A stretch of DNA of 64,000 nucleotides from Neostapfia colusana (Eukaryota; Streptophyta; Magnoliopsida; Poales; Poaceae), in the NCBI GenBank assembly GCA_030760725.1, contig JASWHV010000007.1, forward strand, positions 25,456,824-25,520,823, in the 5' to 3' direction. Below are positions 35,501-46,115 of this stretch, one piece after another. The first letter of the stretch is position 1. The number at the start of each line of letters is the position of its first letter. The position numbers and the translations under genes are program-made. The notes beneath the pieces were generated by a model. It had not been told where the DNA came from. It saw only the letters and a program-made list of their open reading frames with translations, and searched no databases.

Positions 35501-35612
35501 GAAAATACACACTGATGATCAGCTTGGAGATACACTCACCAAACCACTCGGCCGAGTCAAGTTTCAGATACTCCGGGAGAAGATTGGGGTCGCCGAGCTG
35601 GTAAGTAACTAG
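32530..35612 (+). pseudogene. copia 1 pol remnant (PR-INT-RT-RH)
   Basis: Protease motif LDTGASNHM at about 32,595. The GAG-pre-integrase block with WHDMFGHLS is at about 32,994, then a frameshift, then an integrase core with VHGDLCEP, LVDDATRYMW, TDRGSEF and SPQQNGVVERRNQ (33,160-33,490). RT follows with FDEVFVPVARL, LDVKSAFLNG and the catalytic VYVDDFIVTG (34,705-34,735). The stretch normally reading KALYGLKQ before the YVDD block is missing or scrambled around 34,590. RNase H pieces (SCEAEYIAAS, SKHIKTRFHFIRE, DTLTKPL) lie in at least two frames. Non-functional. Confidence 0.88.
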
Positions 35613-35626
35613 ATTAGGGGGAGAAT

Positions 35627-36028
35627 TATTAAATAATCTAGCTTACAATACATATGAGTTTGTTACGGAGATACAGGAGTATCAGGTCTTCAGCTTATTC
35701 CTCGCTGCATTGTTGGAATGAGTTGAAACGTGCGTGTGAGTTTGTTAGTGCATGAGCCGGTGCGGGTTAACACATGCATGAGCAACGTGCATGCACTGCA
35801 TGCAGAGGTAGCGGGCGAAGTGTGCGCCAAGTCAACTGATGCGGGACCTCGGCATGCAATGCACGACCGGAATGGCCGGATCACAAGAGTAGTTTTGTAC
35901 TTAAAATCGGTGGCAAATGAATAAACTGAGTGAGTCTTCGCACTGCCAGAAGTGAGCATTCTTCAGAACAGATACACACTTCACCTCAGTTCTTCGTGAC
36001 CGAAAGGCACAAGATCTTCATGCCAATA
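35627..36028 (+). repeat. Right LTR of copia 1
   Basis: 402 bp, matching the left LTR apart from the solo-LTR insertion and substitutions. It contains the shared segment from ACGGAGATAC to GCCAATA and is followed directly by target duplication GGAGC. Confidence 0.88.
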
Positions 36029-36033
36029 GGAGC

Positions 36034-36241
36034 AAGAGGGTTTAGGAGGGAGGGGAAGTGGCATGATGTCATCGTCCAAAAGCGTCGGGGTGTCGGGGGT
36101 GGAGAGCTGGTAGCGCTTGTCCACATGGCGCTCAATGGTGACGGGGGTCACCAACATTGAGCAAATCCTCTGCAAGCCTCCGACGACATCGAGGATGAGG
36201 ACCCCAACGCCGCTCGGATCGGTAGGCACCATCTCCTTCAT
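36034..36241 (-). other. Unrecognised ORF cut by copia 1
   Basis: The minus strand reads from an ATG at 36,239-36,241 (MKEMVPTDPSGVGVLIL) through VTIERHVDKRYQ and PLPLPPKPSC up to the copia border. Across the reconstructed empty site the frame stays open for about 34 more codons (minus strand from 30,549 down to a TAG near 30,447). I do not recognise the protein. It may be an old gene fragment or chance. Gypsy A inserted just upstream. Confidence 0.3.
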
Positions 36242-36261
36242 GCTCCTCCTCTCTTGGTGTC

Positions 36262-37469
36262 TGTCGGTACCCTCAATATGGGGTACCCCCGTGCACAGGG
36301 GAAACTGCCTAAGGACCTCGCCCCTCTCCGCGGGGAAAGCTCCGAGGGCGCCACGTGTCCAGCAGGGCCGGACCTCCCTCTCCTCAGAGGAGAGCTCCAG
36401 GCCCGCCATGTGGCCAGCAGAGCTGGACCTCCCCCCTCCGCGGGGAGAGCTCCGAAGGCTCCACGTGTCCAGCGGGGCCGGACCTCCCTCTCCTCAGAGG
36501 AGGGCTCCGGGCCCGCCACGTGGTCAGCAGAGCCGGACCTCCCTCCTCCGCGGGGAGAGCTCTGAAGGCTCCACGTGTCCAGCGGGGCCGGACCTCCCTC
36601 TCCTCAGAGGAGGGCTCCGGGCCCGCCACGTGGTCAGCAGAGCCGGACCTCCCCCCTCCGCGGGGAGAGCTCCGAAGGCTCCACGTGTTCAGAGGAGGGC
36701 TCCACGTGTCCGTGCCCGCCACGTGGCCGGCAGAACAGCGCTGCCTGCCCCCGCACGGTAGGCAGCAAGAGTAAAGACACGCCATACCTTGCCCGTACAA
36801 GGTATTCAAGACCCGCGCCGTCCCAAGGCGCGGAGACGCGGAGCACACCTCTGTCAGGTGCCATTGCGCCCACTCACATCGCAGTGAAGACTGGCACGCC
36901 GCGTCAGAAGCTGTACGCTAATAAACACAGCGACAAGACATCCCCTACCGCCCCTGCCATCATCAGCCACTACGACTAGCTTGCGGCATGGGCAGGGCGG
37001 CAGAACGAAGACTTAGAAGCCCCCGCTAGAGACGACTGCCGGCGTAACTGCAGATACGGTAGATGGCAGGCAATCTCCCCGGGACCACCTGTCGGGTCCT
37101 AGGCCCACCTTGTAAGCCGCCCGAGCCTTGGACTATAAAAGGCTCGGGTAGGCGACGTTAGCAAGGGTTCGACTCTTTGCACACTTGCTCCCTAGACATT
37201 CTAGCACTCAGGTCATTAGCACTCAGGTCATCCTCAAGCTCAGAACTCGGGTTCTGAGCACCAAGCAATACAACGAGCATCTCTGCTCACTGTGGACGTA
37301 GGGTTTTACGCTCCGGCAGCCTGAACCACGTAAAAATCTCTGTGTCAAGCTTCTCCTTCCATCGTCCCTAACGCGTAAGCTCTCCGTGAGTGACTAGCCC
37401 CTCCGAAATAGAACCTCCGCAGGCTGCCTAGAGCAGGCCCGGGGGAAGTGTCTACAACACACTTCGACA
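36262..37469 (+). repeat. Left LTR of gypsy A
   Basis: 1,208 bp, TG..CA. U3 contains tandem 110-bp units. TATAAAA at 37,134-37,140 is the likely promoter. The internal region starts TTTGACCCTTGCGCGAC, which is missing about 25 bp, including the primer-binding site, compared with element B. Confidence 0.9.
36351..36690. repeat. 110-bp tandem repeats with G-box/ABRE cores, LTR A
   Basis: CCACGTGTCC recurs at 36,351, 36,461 and 36,571, with a variant at 36,681, an exact 110-bp period. Each unit has a second palindrome (GCCACGTGG) about midway. CACGTG is the plant G-box core, and ACGTGTC resembles the abscisic-acid response element, so the repeats may act as a U3 enhancer; that is inference. Confidence 0.85.
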
Positions 37470-37504
37470 TTTGACCCTTGCGCGACGAGCTTTCGTCGAC
37501 GAAG

Positions 37505-39177
37505 ATGACGAAGCTTCCTTCAGCGGAAAGCTCTCCCCACCCACGTTCACGACGAACGGTGACCAGCGGGGACTACATATCGACACACTCAGGACGGAGT
37601 GTGTCGGTGCAAGCTTGAAGCCAGCAGCTGACTCTTGCAGCGCCGACTCCAGCGAGCCCAAGATCCACTGCAGAGCTGAGTGTCTCCCACGGGAGTGCAC
37701 TAGCTACAGCACGAGCGCAACTGCGCAATCCACCTGCTGGGGACACTCCTCAGTCAGCGACCCAACAGTGGATTCACGACGTAGACCGTCTCGTCGTCGC
37801 CGCCGCCAACCTTCAACTTTGGCGGGGACGGCGTCCCAGTCAATCGGCTGTGTCGCTGACGCGCACACCAACGGTTGACGGGCAAACGACAGACTCCCGC
37901 TCCACCAGGCTCCCATCGGCAGACCTGAGGTCGGAGCTAGAATGACGCCACTTGGGCAAAGATGCCCGAGTGGTCATCAAGCGACGGCGAGAAAGGCGTC
38001 ACAACCAAGAGGCCGGCGACAGCATGTCAACCGCCTCGACCCAGCCTGAGCCACAGACGTTCGCTACGCGATCCCTTCCCCAGGCATACGCCACGCAGCA
38101 TATGCCCCAACCATATGCCTGCAAATGGTGCCCCCGGTCTATGGTGCAGCCTTGCCCATACCAGGGTACACAGTGCCGACAGCGAACCAAGCATTCGCGG
38201 TACCAACACCTGCAGCAACAGGAGCGGGATGTGCGGCCCTGGCGCCACACCTTTGCTTTGCAAAGTGGCCGCGCAAGTTCTGGCCGCACCTGCCCGAGAA
38301 GTACGATGGCAGCGTCAACCCGGCGGAGTTCTTCCAGATCTACTCCACCGCCATCCTTGCTGCAGGAGGGGATGAGGCTGTAATGGCCAACTACTTCCCT
38401 GTCGCCTTGACCAGCCCAGCTCGGTCTTGGCCCATGAATCTCCCCCAGGGTTCCATAACCTCCTGGGGAGAGCTCTGCCGGCAGTTCACTGCGAACTTCG
38501 GCAGTTCCTACACCCGTCCTGGCACGGAGCTCGACCTCCACGCCATCCAACAACAGCCTGGAGAGACGTTGCGCTCCTTCATCCAGCGGTTCTCCCAGGT
38601 GCGGAACACCATCCCGCATATCCAAAATGCTTCTGTGGTGGTGGCGTTCCGGCAGGGTGTACGAGACAAGAAGATGCTCGAGAAGCTCGTGACCAAAGAA
38701 GTTCGCAACGTCTCAGAGCTCTTCAGCCTGGCGGACAAGTGCGCCAGGGCAGCAGAAGGGCGTAACTGGCACTCACAGCCAGTCTTCGGAGACGGAGAAC
38801 AGCCCGGACCAAATGCTGCCCCCATGGGAGCGGCAGAAAGGTCAAGAAGGCCAGCGGCAAGATCATGCTGCCGACGTAAGCTCCAGTTGCAGCAGCTGCA
38901 GCACCCAGTGGAGCTCGGGGGCCATGCCCCGACAAGAGGAAGCGACAATCACCAGCTCCAGATGGTGACCAAGGCGAGCTGTGCCCCATGCACAACACCA
39001 GCAGCCATACTGCTGCTGAGTGCCGGGAGATCCAGAAGCTCGCGGAGCGCTTCCGCAGAGGGAAGCAGCCGCGTGCTGACACCCCTCCCTTCCGTCAAAG
39101 GGAGGGCAAGCAGAAGGTCGACGCCCAAGACAACGTCGACCACCAGACGGAGTTCCAGGAGCCTCAACGCGCCGTGA
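37505..39177 (+). pseudogene. gypsy A gag, frameshifted
   Basis: Begins at an ATG equivalent to the gag start of element B. Frameshifts break the N-terminal third (about 37,560-38,100). The central gag block is open from 38,125: LPEKYDGSVNPAEFFQIY, RSWPMNLPQGSI and GELCRQFTANFGSSYTRP, followed by RSFIQRFSQVRNTIPHI and RQGVRDKKMLEKL. This is the Retrotrans_gag domain, which forms the particle shell. Near 38,830 the frame shifts again before the C-terminal CPMHNTSSHTAAEC part. Confidence 0.85.
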
Positions 39178-39995
39178 AGGCGGTGCGCAACCGTGAGGAC
39201 TCCAGATCCAGCGACGACGAACGCCGGAAGGCGCTCTACGTCATCTACGGTGGGTCCTCTGACCCCTCGTCTCGAAGCGCAGTCAAGACTCTGCGCAGAG
39301 CAGTAGTGTCGGTGGCTCCTCTCCCAAGTGTCGCGCCACACCTCAAGTGGATGGGAACCCCCATCAGCTTTGACGCCACCGACTGCCCCAGGAACATGGC
39401 TGGGGCCGGCCAGCTACCGCTCTTGGTAGCCCCCACCATCGCCAACGTAAAGATGTACCACATCCAGGTAGATGGCGGGCCTGGGCTGAACCTCATCAGC
39501 CGTGCAGCCTTTCAGAAGCTACAGGTCCCGATGGCCAAGCTCACCCCATCGAGCCCGTTCTCAGGGGTCGGGCCGGGACAGGTCGTCCCCTACGGCAACA
39601 TCAGCCTTCCGGTGACCTTTGGGGCATCGGACAGTTATCGAACAGAGTACATTCTGTTCGACGTGGCGGAGATCGACCTCCCCTTCAACGCCATCATCGG
39701 CAGGCCAGCCCTATACCGGTTCATGGCAGTAGCCCACTATGGCTACCTCGTCTTGAAGTTTCCTACACCAACAGGTGTTCTCAAGATTAGTGGAGACCGC
39801 ACTGCTGCAGTGTCATCCTTGGAGAAGCTCCAAGCGCTTGCAACAGCCCGAGCACCAGCTCCTGGCGGCGCAGAACCGGGCCAGCTCCACCCAAGTGCAT
39901 GCCACCATGCCTCGACCTCAGCACCCCGTGTGCAACCCCTCGACGAGGGCGACATCCCACTGAAGGTCGTCCAAGTCGGCGCCGATGCTGCCTAG
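39178..39995 (+). pseudogene. gypsy A aspartic protease region
   Basis: Open frame ending in TAG at 39,993-39,995, where element B has CAG. It contains HLKWMGTPISFDATDCPRNM, the active-site segment VDGGPGLNLISRAAF (about 39,470-39,510) and FNAIIGRPALYRFMAVAHYG. Plant gypsy proteases have D(S/T)G or DGG at the catalytic site. The protease cuts the polyprotein. A second TAG (40,029-40,031) before the RT is shared with element B. Confidence 0.85.
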
Positions 39996-40028
39996 ACCAC
40001 CCGGGTAGCCGGGGGCCTGGACAACAAA

Positions 40029-41095
40029 TAGGAAGGCGCGCTGATCACCTTCCTCTGGCACAACGTCGATGTGTTTGCATGGCAACCGTCGCCGATGCCG
40101 GGGATCCCTAGGGAGGTGATCGAGCACCATCTGAAGATCTTCCCTGACACCCGACCAGTCCAACAGAAGCCCCACATGCAGTCCATCGAGCGGCAGAACT
40201 TCATTCGTGAAGAAATCAAGCTGCTGGACGCTGGCTTCATACGGGAAGTCCACCACCCCCGGTGGTTGGCGAACCCCGACGTCGTCCCGAAGGCCGGCGG
40301 GAAGCTCCGGATGTGCATAGACTACACCAGTCTCAATAAGACATGTCCTAAAGATCCATTCCCTCTCCCTATAATAGATCAAATAGTAGACTCTACATTA
40401 GGCTGTGTTATGCTATGCTTCCTAGATGCCTACTCAGGCTTTCATCAAATCCCTATGTCTAGAGAAGATGAACACACTTCTTTCATCACAGTAGACGGCT
40501 TGTATTGTTATGTCTCTATGCCTTATGGTCTAAACAATGCTCTCCCCACCTTTGTACGTGCTGTGCACAAAACCTTTGGAGAGCTAATAAGAGACTTAGT
40601 TGAGGTGTATGTCGATGACATCGTTGTCAAGGTCAGGAAGAGCTCATCATTGTTAGATAACCTAGCTCTAGTCTTTGACAAACTGCGCTCCACTTGCACT
40701 AAGCTGAACCCCGACAAATGTGTGTTCGGCGTATCCTCTGGGAAGCTTCTAGGGTTCCTGGTCTCGCATCGAGGGATAGAGGCCAACCCAGAGAAGATCA
40801 AGGCCATCGATCTGATGCGCCCCCCGCCCGCATTAAGGATATCCAGAAACTCACGGGATCCCTAGCCGCGCTGTGTCGGTTTATACCGAGGCTAGCAGAG
40901 CGGGCGCTCCCCTTCTTTAAGCTGCTGCGCAAATCCGGTCCATTTGCTTGGACCGACGAAGCAGAAGAAGCTTTCCAGGAGTTAAAGCAGCTCCTGACGA
41001 CCCTACCCATCATGGTAGCCCCCGAGCCCGAAGAGCACTTGCTGCTCTACATCGCGGCAACAACTAAGGTGATGAGCATGGTCCTCGTCGCATAG
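40029..41095 (+). pseudogene. gypsy A reverse transcriptase
   Basis: Begins at the shared TAG. Motifs: VFAWQPS, VVPKAGGKLRMCIDYTSLNK, CFLDAYSGFHQIPM, SMPYGLNNALPTFVRA, the catalytic YVDDIVVK (about 40,606-40,630) and LVSHRGIEANPEKIKA. A frameshift at ~40,840 leads to IQKLTGSLAALCRFIPRLAERALPFF and FAWTDEAEEAF, ending VLVA and TAG. Frame breaks make it inactive. Confidence 0.9.
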
Positions 41096-41340
41096 CGGCC
41101 GGACCCCTCGTCACCGCAACCTGCTCCAGCAGCAGAAGACAAACACCAGGAGACCCCGGAGGCTCAAGACGACCTCCCGGAGCTCCAAGACAACCTCTCG
41201 GAGGTCCAACGGGACCTCTCGGAGCTCCGAGATACCCCCCCCCCCCGGAGGTCCAAAGGGAGCTCCCAGGAGAGCAAGACGTCCTCCCGAGGCTCCAGGA
41301 TGACCACCTGGAAAACCAATGGGACCTCCCGGAGGTCCAA
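41096..41340 (+). repeat. Leu-Pro/Ser-Glu repeat spacer between RT and RNase H, gypsy A
   Basis: Imperfect tandem repeats of about 24 bp around CCTCCCGGAGCTCCAAGAC. In one frame they read DLPELQ, NLSEVQ and DLSELR. A C-run at 41,227-41,236 disturbs the frame. The equivalent spacer is at 47,220-47,430 in element B. Confidence 0.7.
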
Positions 41341-42413
41341 GACGGCCTAGACGTCCCCGGGTCCCAGCTCCCGGAGCCCCCCTGGACCCGTCTACCTCCT
41401 GTCGGCCTGAACCAATGGACGAGGACATCTCAGGCCCACGTGGGAGAGTTCGGTCCATCCAGAGGCCTGTCTACTACATCAGCGAAGTCCTCCATGACAC
41501 CAAGACAAGGTACCTAGAGGTCCGCAAGCTGTTGTATGCAGTACTCGTGGCATCCAGGAAGCTCCGCCACTACTTTCAAGCCCACCGGATCTCAGTGGTC
41601 ACCTCCTACCCGCTGAAGGCCATTCTTCACAGCCCCAATGCGATCGGCAATGTCGCTAAATGGGCAGCGGAACTAGCGAAGTTTGAGCTGGACTTCCTTC
41701 CTCACCATGCAGTCAAGAGCCAAGCACTGGCTGACTTCGTGGCCGAGTGGACGCCAACAAAGACTAACCCAGGGGGCCACGAAGACGGTGAACCAAAGCC
41801 CCGAGCTCCGGTCTTTACCGGGCCTCACTGGATGCTCTTCTTCGATGGCTCCTCGTGAAAGCAGGGGGTCGGTGCCAGCGTACTGCTTCTCATGCCATCG
41901 GGGGAGCAGTTTGGGTACATGGTGCATCTCAATTTCAAGGCAACCAACAACATGGCAGAGTATGAAGCACTCACCTTTGGCCTAAAGACAGCCCTATCTC
42001 TGGGCGCTCGCCAGTTGTTGGCACAGGGCGACTCCCAGCTAGTCATCAAGCAAGTTAAGGGTGAATGCTCCTGCAATTACCCACAACTAGCTGCTTATCT
42101 GCTCCACGTGCAGATGCTGGAGAAAGACTTCCTTGCCTTGGACCTGCGCCATGTACCGCGCGCTGGCAATGCCGCGACCCACGACCTCTCAATGAAGGCC
42201 TCCACCGGAGCCCCTGTGCCCGAAGGAGTCTTCGAGAGGATGTTGTTGCGGCCAACAGCCCGGCCTGCCGAGCCGGGTGAAGGGGGCTGGACCAGCACCT
42301 CGAAGCTGGCGGTCCCGGTGGCCCTGCAGCCATCGACGCCGCCAAGGATCGTAAGCGTCACTGGGGACTCCGTGCAACCCAGCGCTCAAGATCCAGAAGC
42401 TCAAGTCAGACCC
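41341..42413 (+). pseudogene. gypsy A RNase H region, cut by element B
   Basis: Reads IQRPVYYISEVLHDTKTRYLE, KLRHYFQAHRISVVTSYPL and LADFVAEWTP, then FFDGSS followed by TGA (41,856-41,858). It continues in frame with PSGEQFGYMV, NNMAEYEAL, GDSQLVIKQVKGE and LRHVPRAGNAA. These are RNase H motifs (D..E..D). The reading ends at GTCAGACCC, where gypsy B begins. The same TGA occurs in B. Confidence 0.87.
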
Positions 42414-43512
42414 TGTCGGTACCCGCGATATGGGGTACCCCCGCGCACACGGGAAAATGCCTAAGGAACTCGCCCTTCTCCGCAGGGAGAGCTCCGAAGG
42501 CGCCACGCGTCTGGCGGGGCCGGACCTCCCTCTCCTCAGAGGAGAGCTCCGGGCCCGCAACGTGGCATACAGAGGCCGGACCTCCCCCTCCGTGGGAGAG
42601 AGGTCCGAAGGTGCCACGTATCCGGCGGGGCCGGACCTCCCTCTCCTCAGAGAGGAGCTCCGGGCCCGCCACATGGCCGACAGAAGCCGAACCTCCCCCT
42701 CCACGGGGAAAGGTCCGAAGGCTCCACGTGTCCCACGGGGCCGGACCCTCCTCTCCTCTGAGGAGGGCTCTGGGCCCGCCACGTGGCCAACAGAATGGTG
42801 TTGCCTGCCCCCGAGCGATAGGCAGCGGGCGTAAAGACGCCCCATACCTTGCCCGTACAAGGTATTCAAGGCCCGCGTCTTCCCAAGATGCGAAGACGTG
42901 GAGCACGCCTCTGTCAGGTGTCGTTGCGCCCAGTCGCATCACAGACTGGCGCGCAGCGTCAGAGCCTGCCAGCCAATAAACGCAGCGACAAGACATCCCA
43001 TGCCGCCCACGCCGTCATCAACCACTACGACTAGCATGCGGCATGGGCAGGGCTGCAAGACGAAGACTCAGAAGCCTTCGCCAGAGACAACTACCGGCAT
43101 AACTGCAGATACGATAGACGACAGACAATCTCCCCAGGACCACCTGTCGGGTCCCGGGCCCCCCTTGTAAGCCAACCGAGTCTTGGACTATAAAAGACTC
43201 GGGTAGGCGACGTTAGCAAGGGTTTGCACCTCTGCAACTCATACGCTAGCCATTCACACCCAAGCTGTAACTCACCCCCAAGCTCAGGACTCCGGTTCTG
43301 AGCAGCAAGCAATACAGCGAGCTCCATAGCTCGCCGTGGACGTAGGGTTTTACGCTCCGGCGGCCTGAACCACGTAAAACTCACCGTGTCAAGCTCTTAC
43401 TAACTCGTCCATACGCGCAAGCTCTCCGCAAGGGATTAGCCCCACCGAAAAAAGAACCTCCGTGGGCTGCCCAGTGCAGGCCCAGGGGAAGTGTCGACCG
43501 AACACTTCGACA
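42414..43512 (+). repeat. Left LTR of gypsy B
   Basis: 1,099 bp, TG..CA. It has CACGTG-type palindromes in U3 but fewer tandem units than LTR A, and TATAAAA at 43,189-43,195. It inserted exactly after GTCAGACCC of element A. Confidence 0.92.
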
Positions 43513-43514
43513 TT

Positions 43515-43535
43515 TGGCGCGCCAGGAAGGGGGCT
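43515..43535 (+). promoter_or_regulatory. Primer-binding site of gypsy B
   Basis: TTGGCGCGCCAGGAAGGGGG lies 2 bases after the left LTR, where a tRNA primer would anneal. The equivalent bases are deleted in element A. The tRNA species was not assigned. Confidence 0.65.
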
Positions 43536-43568
43536 TTTCCCCTGCGCGACGAGTTTCCGCCGACGAAG

Positions 43569-45332
43569 ATGACCAAGCTTCCTTCAGCGGCAAACTCTCC
43601 TCCCCCACCTCCGCGGCGAACCGCGACCAGGGGGGAGTACATGTCAACACACTCGGGACGGAGTGTGTCGGTACAAGCTGGGAGCCAGCAACCGGCTCTG
43701 GCAGCGCCGACCCCGGCAATGCAGGCTCCAACCAGCGTCAGGTCTTCAGTAGCGCTAGGCGTACCTGGTGGGGGTGCGCTAGCTGCAGCAAGAGCGCTAC
43801 TGCACAATCCGCTTGCTGGGGACGCGCCTCAGGCAGCGACCCAGCAGTGGATTCGCAAGGTAGACCATCTCGTCGTCACCGCCGCAAACCCTCGACTTCG
43901 GCGGGGACGACGCTCTGGCCAACTGGCCGTGTCGCTGATGCGCACGCCAATGGTTGACGAGCAGACGGCGGATTCCAGCTCTACCAGGCTCCAGTCGACG
44001 GATCTGAGGACAGAGCTGGAGCGGTGTCACTTGGGTCAAGATGCCCGGGTATACCTCGAGCAACACCGAGAAAGGCGTCGCAACCAAGAGGCTGGCGGCA
44101 GCATGACGTCGGCCTCGACCCAGCCTGAAGAGCAGACTTTCACCACGCGATCCCTGCCCCAGGCCTACGCCGTGCAGAATATGCCACAGTCATATGTCCT
44201 GCAGATGGCACCCCCGGCCTATGGCGCAGCCTTGCCCATACCGGAGTACATTGTGCCCGGTGAGAACCGAGCGTTCGCGGCACCAGAACCTGCGGCGACA
44301 GAAGCAGGATGTGCGGCCCTCGCGCCCCACCTTCGCTTCGCGAAGTGGTCGCGCAAGTTTCGGCCGCACCTGCCCGAGATGTACGACGGCAGCGTCAACC
44401 CGGCGGAGTTCCTCCAGATCTACTCCACCGCCGTACTTGCCGCAGGAGGGAATGAAGCCGTCATGGCCAATTACTTCCCTGTCGCCTTGACCGGTCCAGC
44501 CCGGTCTTGGCTCATGAACCTCCCCCAAGGTTCCATAACTTCCTGGGGAGAGCTATGCCGGCAGTTCATCGCCAACTTCGGCAGTTCCTACACCCGGCCT
44601 GGCATGGAGCTCGACCTCCACGCCATCCAGCAACAACCGGGGGAGTCGCTGCGCTCCTTCATCCAGCGGTTCTCCCAGGTGCGGAACACCATCCCACACA
44701 TTCAAAATGCTTCTGTGGTGGTGGCGTTCCGGCAAGGTGTCCGGGACAAGAAGATGCTCGAGAAGCTCGCGACCAGAGAGGTCCGTGATGTCTCCGAGCT
44801 CTTCAGCCTGGCAGACAAGTGCGCCAGGGCAGCCGAAGGGCGAAACTGGCACTCACTGCCGTCCTCCGAGTCAGGAGGACAGCCCGGATCTGGTCCTACT
44901 CCCTATGGAGGCAGCAAGAAGGCCAAGAACCGAGGCAGAGGCAAGATAGAATCACCGACCGCAGCTCCAGTCGTCACTGCAGCAACGCTCAGTGGGGCTC
45001 GGGGGCCGCGCCCCGACAAGAGGCAGCGAAGATCACCAATCCCAGAAGGTGATCAAGACAATATATGCCCCGTGCACGGCAGCTGTCGCCACACTACTGC
45101 CGAGTGCCTGGAGATCCGAAAGCTCGCAGAGCGCTTCCGCAAAGGGAAGCAGCAGCGGACTGATGCCCCACCCTTCCGTCCAAAGGAGGGCAAGCAGAGG
45201 GTCGATGTCCCAGACAGCATCGACCACCCAGAGGAGTTCCAGGAGCCTCAGCGCGCCGTGAAGGCGGCACGCAACCATGAGGACTCCATCTTTAGCGACA
45301 ATGAGCGTCAAAAGAAGCTCTACGTCATATAA
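43569..45332 (+). CDS. gypsy B gag, open
   Basis: The longest intact frame in the window (587 residues from the ATG at 43,569; the frame is open further upstream into the LTR, but that ATG follows the PBS and matches element A). The N-terminal half is Pro/Ala-rich. The central Retrotrans_gag block has LPEMYDGSVNPAEFLQIY, RSWLMNLPQGSI and RQFIANFGSSYTRP. The C-terminal part has a basic linker (KKAKNRGRGK) and CPVHGSCRHTTAEC, a zinc-knuckle-like Cys/His cluster. It ends LYVI then TAA, where A has TAC, so the frame originally ran on into protease. It could still make particle protein, possibly helping other elements in trans. Confidence 0.85.
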   Translation: MTKLPSAANSPPPPPRRTATRGEYMSTHSGRSVSVQAGSQQPALAAPTPAMQAPTSVRSSVALGVPGGGALAAARALLHNPLAGDAPQAATQQWIRKVDHLVVTAANPRLRRGRRSGQLAVSLMRTPMVDEQTADSSSTRLQSTDLRTELERCHLGQDARVYLEQHRERRRNQEAGGSMTSASTQPEEQTFTTRSLPQAYAVQNMPQSYVLQMAPPAYGAALPIPEYIVPGENRAFAAPEPAATEAGCAALAPHLRFAKWSRKFRPHLPEMYDGSVNPAEFLQIYSTAVLAAGGNEAVMANYFPVALTGPARSWLMNLPQGSITSWGELCRQFIANFGSSYTRPGMELDLHAIQQQPGESLRSFIQRFSQVRNTIPHIQNASVVVAFRQGVRDKKMLEKLATREVRDVSELFSLADKCARAAEGRNWHSLPSSESGGQPGSGPTPYGGSKKAKNRGRGKIESPTAAPVVTAATLSGARGPRPDKRQRRSPIPEGDQDNICPVHGSCRHTTAECLEIRKLAERFRKGKQQRTDAPPFRPKEGKQRVDVPDSIDHPEEFQEPQRAVKAARNHEDSIFSDNERQKKLYVI

Positions 45333-46115
45333 GGCGGGTCCGCCGACCCCTTGTCCCGAAGCGTAGTCAAGACTCTGCGCCGAGCGGTAGCGTCGGTGGC
45401 TCCACTCCCAAGTGCCGCACCGCACCTCAAGTGGATGGGGACCCCCATCAGCTTTGACGCCACCGACTGCCCCAGGAACATGGCTGGGGCCGGCCAACTA
45501 CCGCTCTTGGTAGCTCCGACCATCGCCAATGTGAGGATGTACCACGTGTTGGTAGATGGTGGAGCTGGGCTGAACCTCATCAGCCGTGCAGCTTTCCAGA
45601 AGCTGCAGATCCCGATGGCCAAGCTCACCCCGTCGAGCCCGTTCTCAGGGGTAGGGCCGGGATAGGTCGTTCCCTACGGCAACATTAGCCTCCCGGTGAC
45701 CTTCGGAGCTCCGGACAGCTATCGGACAGAGTACATTCTGTTCGACGTAGCGGAGATAGACCTCCCCTTCAACGCCATAATCGGCAGGCCAGCCCTGTAT
45801 CGATTCATGGCAGTAGCCCACTACGGCTACCTCGTCCTGAAGATTCCTACACCGATGGGCGTCCTCGGGATTCGTGGAGACCACACTGCTGCAGTGTCGG
45901 CCTTAGAGAAACTCCAAGCGCTCGCAACAGCTGGGGCATCAGCTCCCGGCAGTGCAGAGCCGGACCAGCTCCGCCCGAGCGCACACCATCGTGCCTCTGC
46001 CACAGCACCCCAGGTGCAACCTGTCGACGAGGGCGGCGTCCCCTTAAAGGTCGTCCAAGTCGGTGCCGAAGCCACCCAGACCACCCGAGTAGCCGGGGGC
46101 CTGGATAGCAAATAG
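45333..46115 (+). pseudogene. gypsy B protease region
   Basis: Follows gag after a private TAA. Contains LKWMGTPISFDATDCPRNM, VDGGAGLNLISRAAF (about 45,550-45,597) and IIGRPALYRFM. A private TAG (45,663-45,665) cuts GVGPG*VVPYG. The region ends at the TAG (46,113-46,115) shared with element A. Confidence 0.85.

Larger units (their letters stand above)
30550..36028 (+). mobile_element. Ty1/copia LTR retrotransposon 1, decayed
   Basis: Left and right LTRs are similar, and the element is bordered by a perfect 5-bp duplication GGAGC (30,545-30,549 and 36,029-36,033). The primer-binding site TTGGCATCAGAGCCA follows the left LTR at about 31,446, and GATTAGGGGGAGAA just before the right LTR serves as polypurine tract. 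The order protease, integrase, RT, RNase H is that of copia. All genes are broken by stops and frameshifts. The right LTR has lost canonical ends (TATT..AATA instead of TGTT..AACA). Confidence 0.92.

Noticed and set aside
36117..36979. Several long Pro/Arg/Ser-rich ORFs on both strands in the gypsy LTRs (also near 42,430, 51,848 and 53,616)
   Set aside because: They arise from GC-rich 110-bp tandem repeats in U3, are open in several frames at once, and lack motifs.
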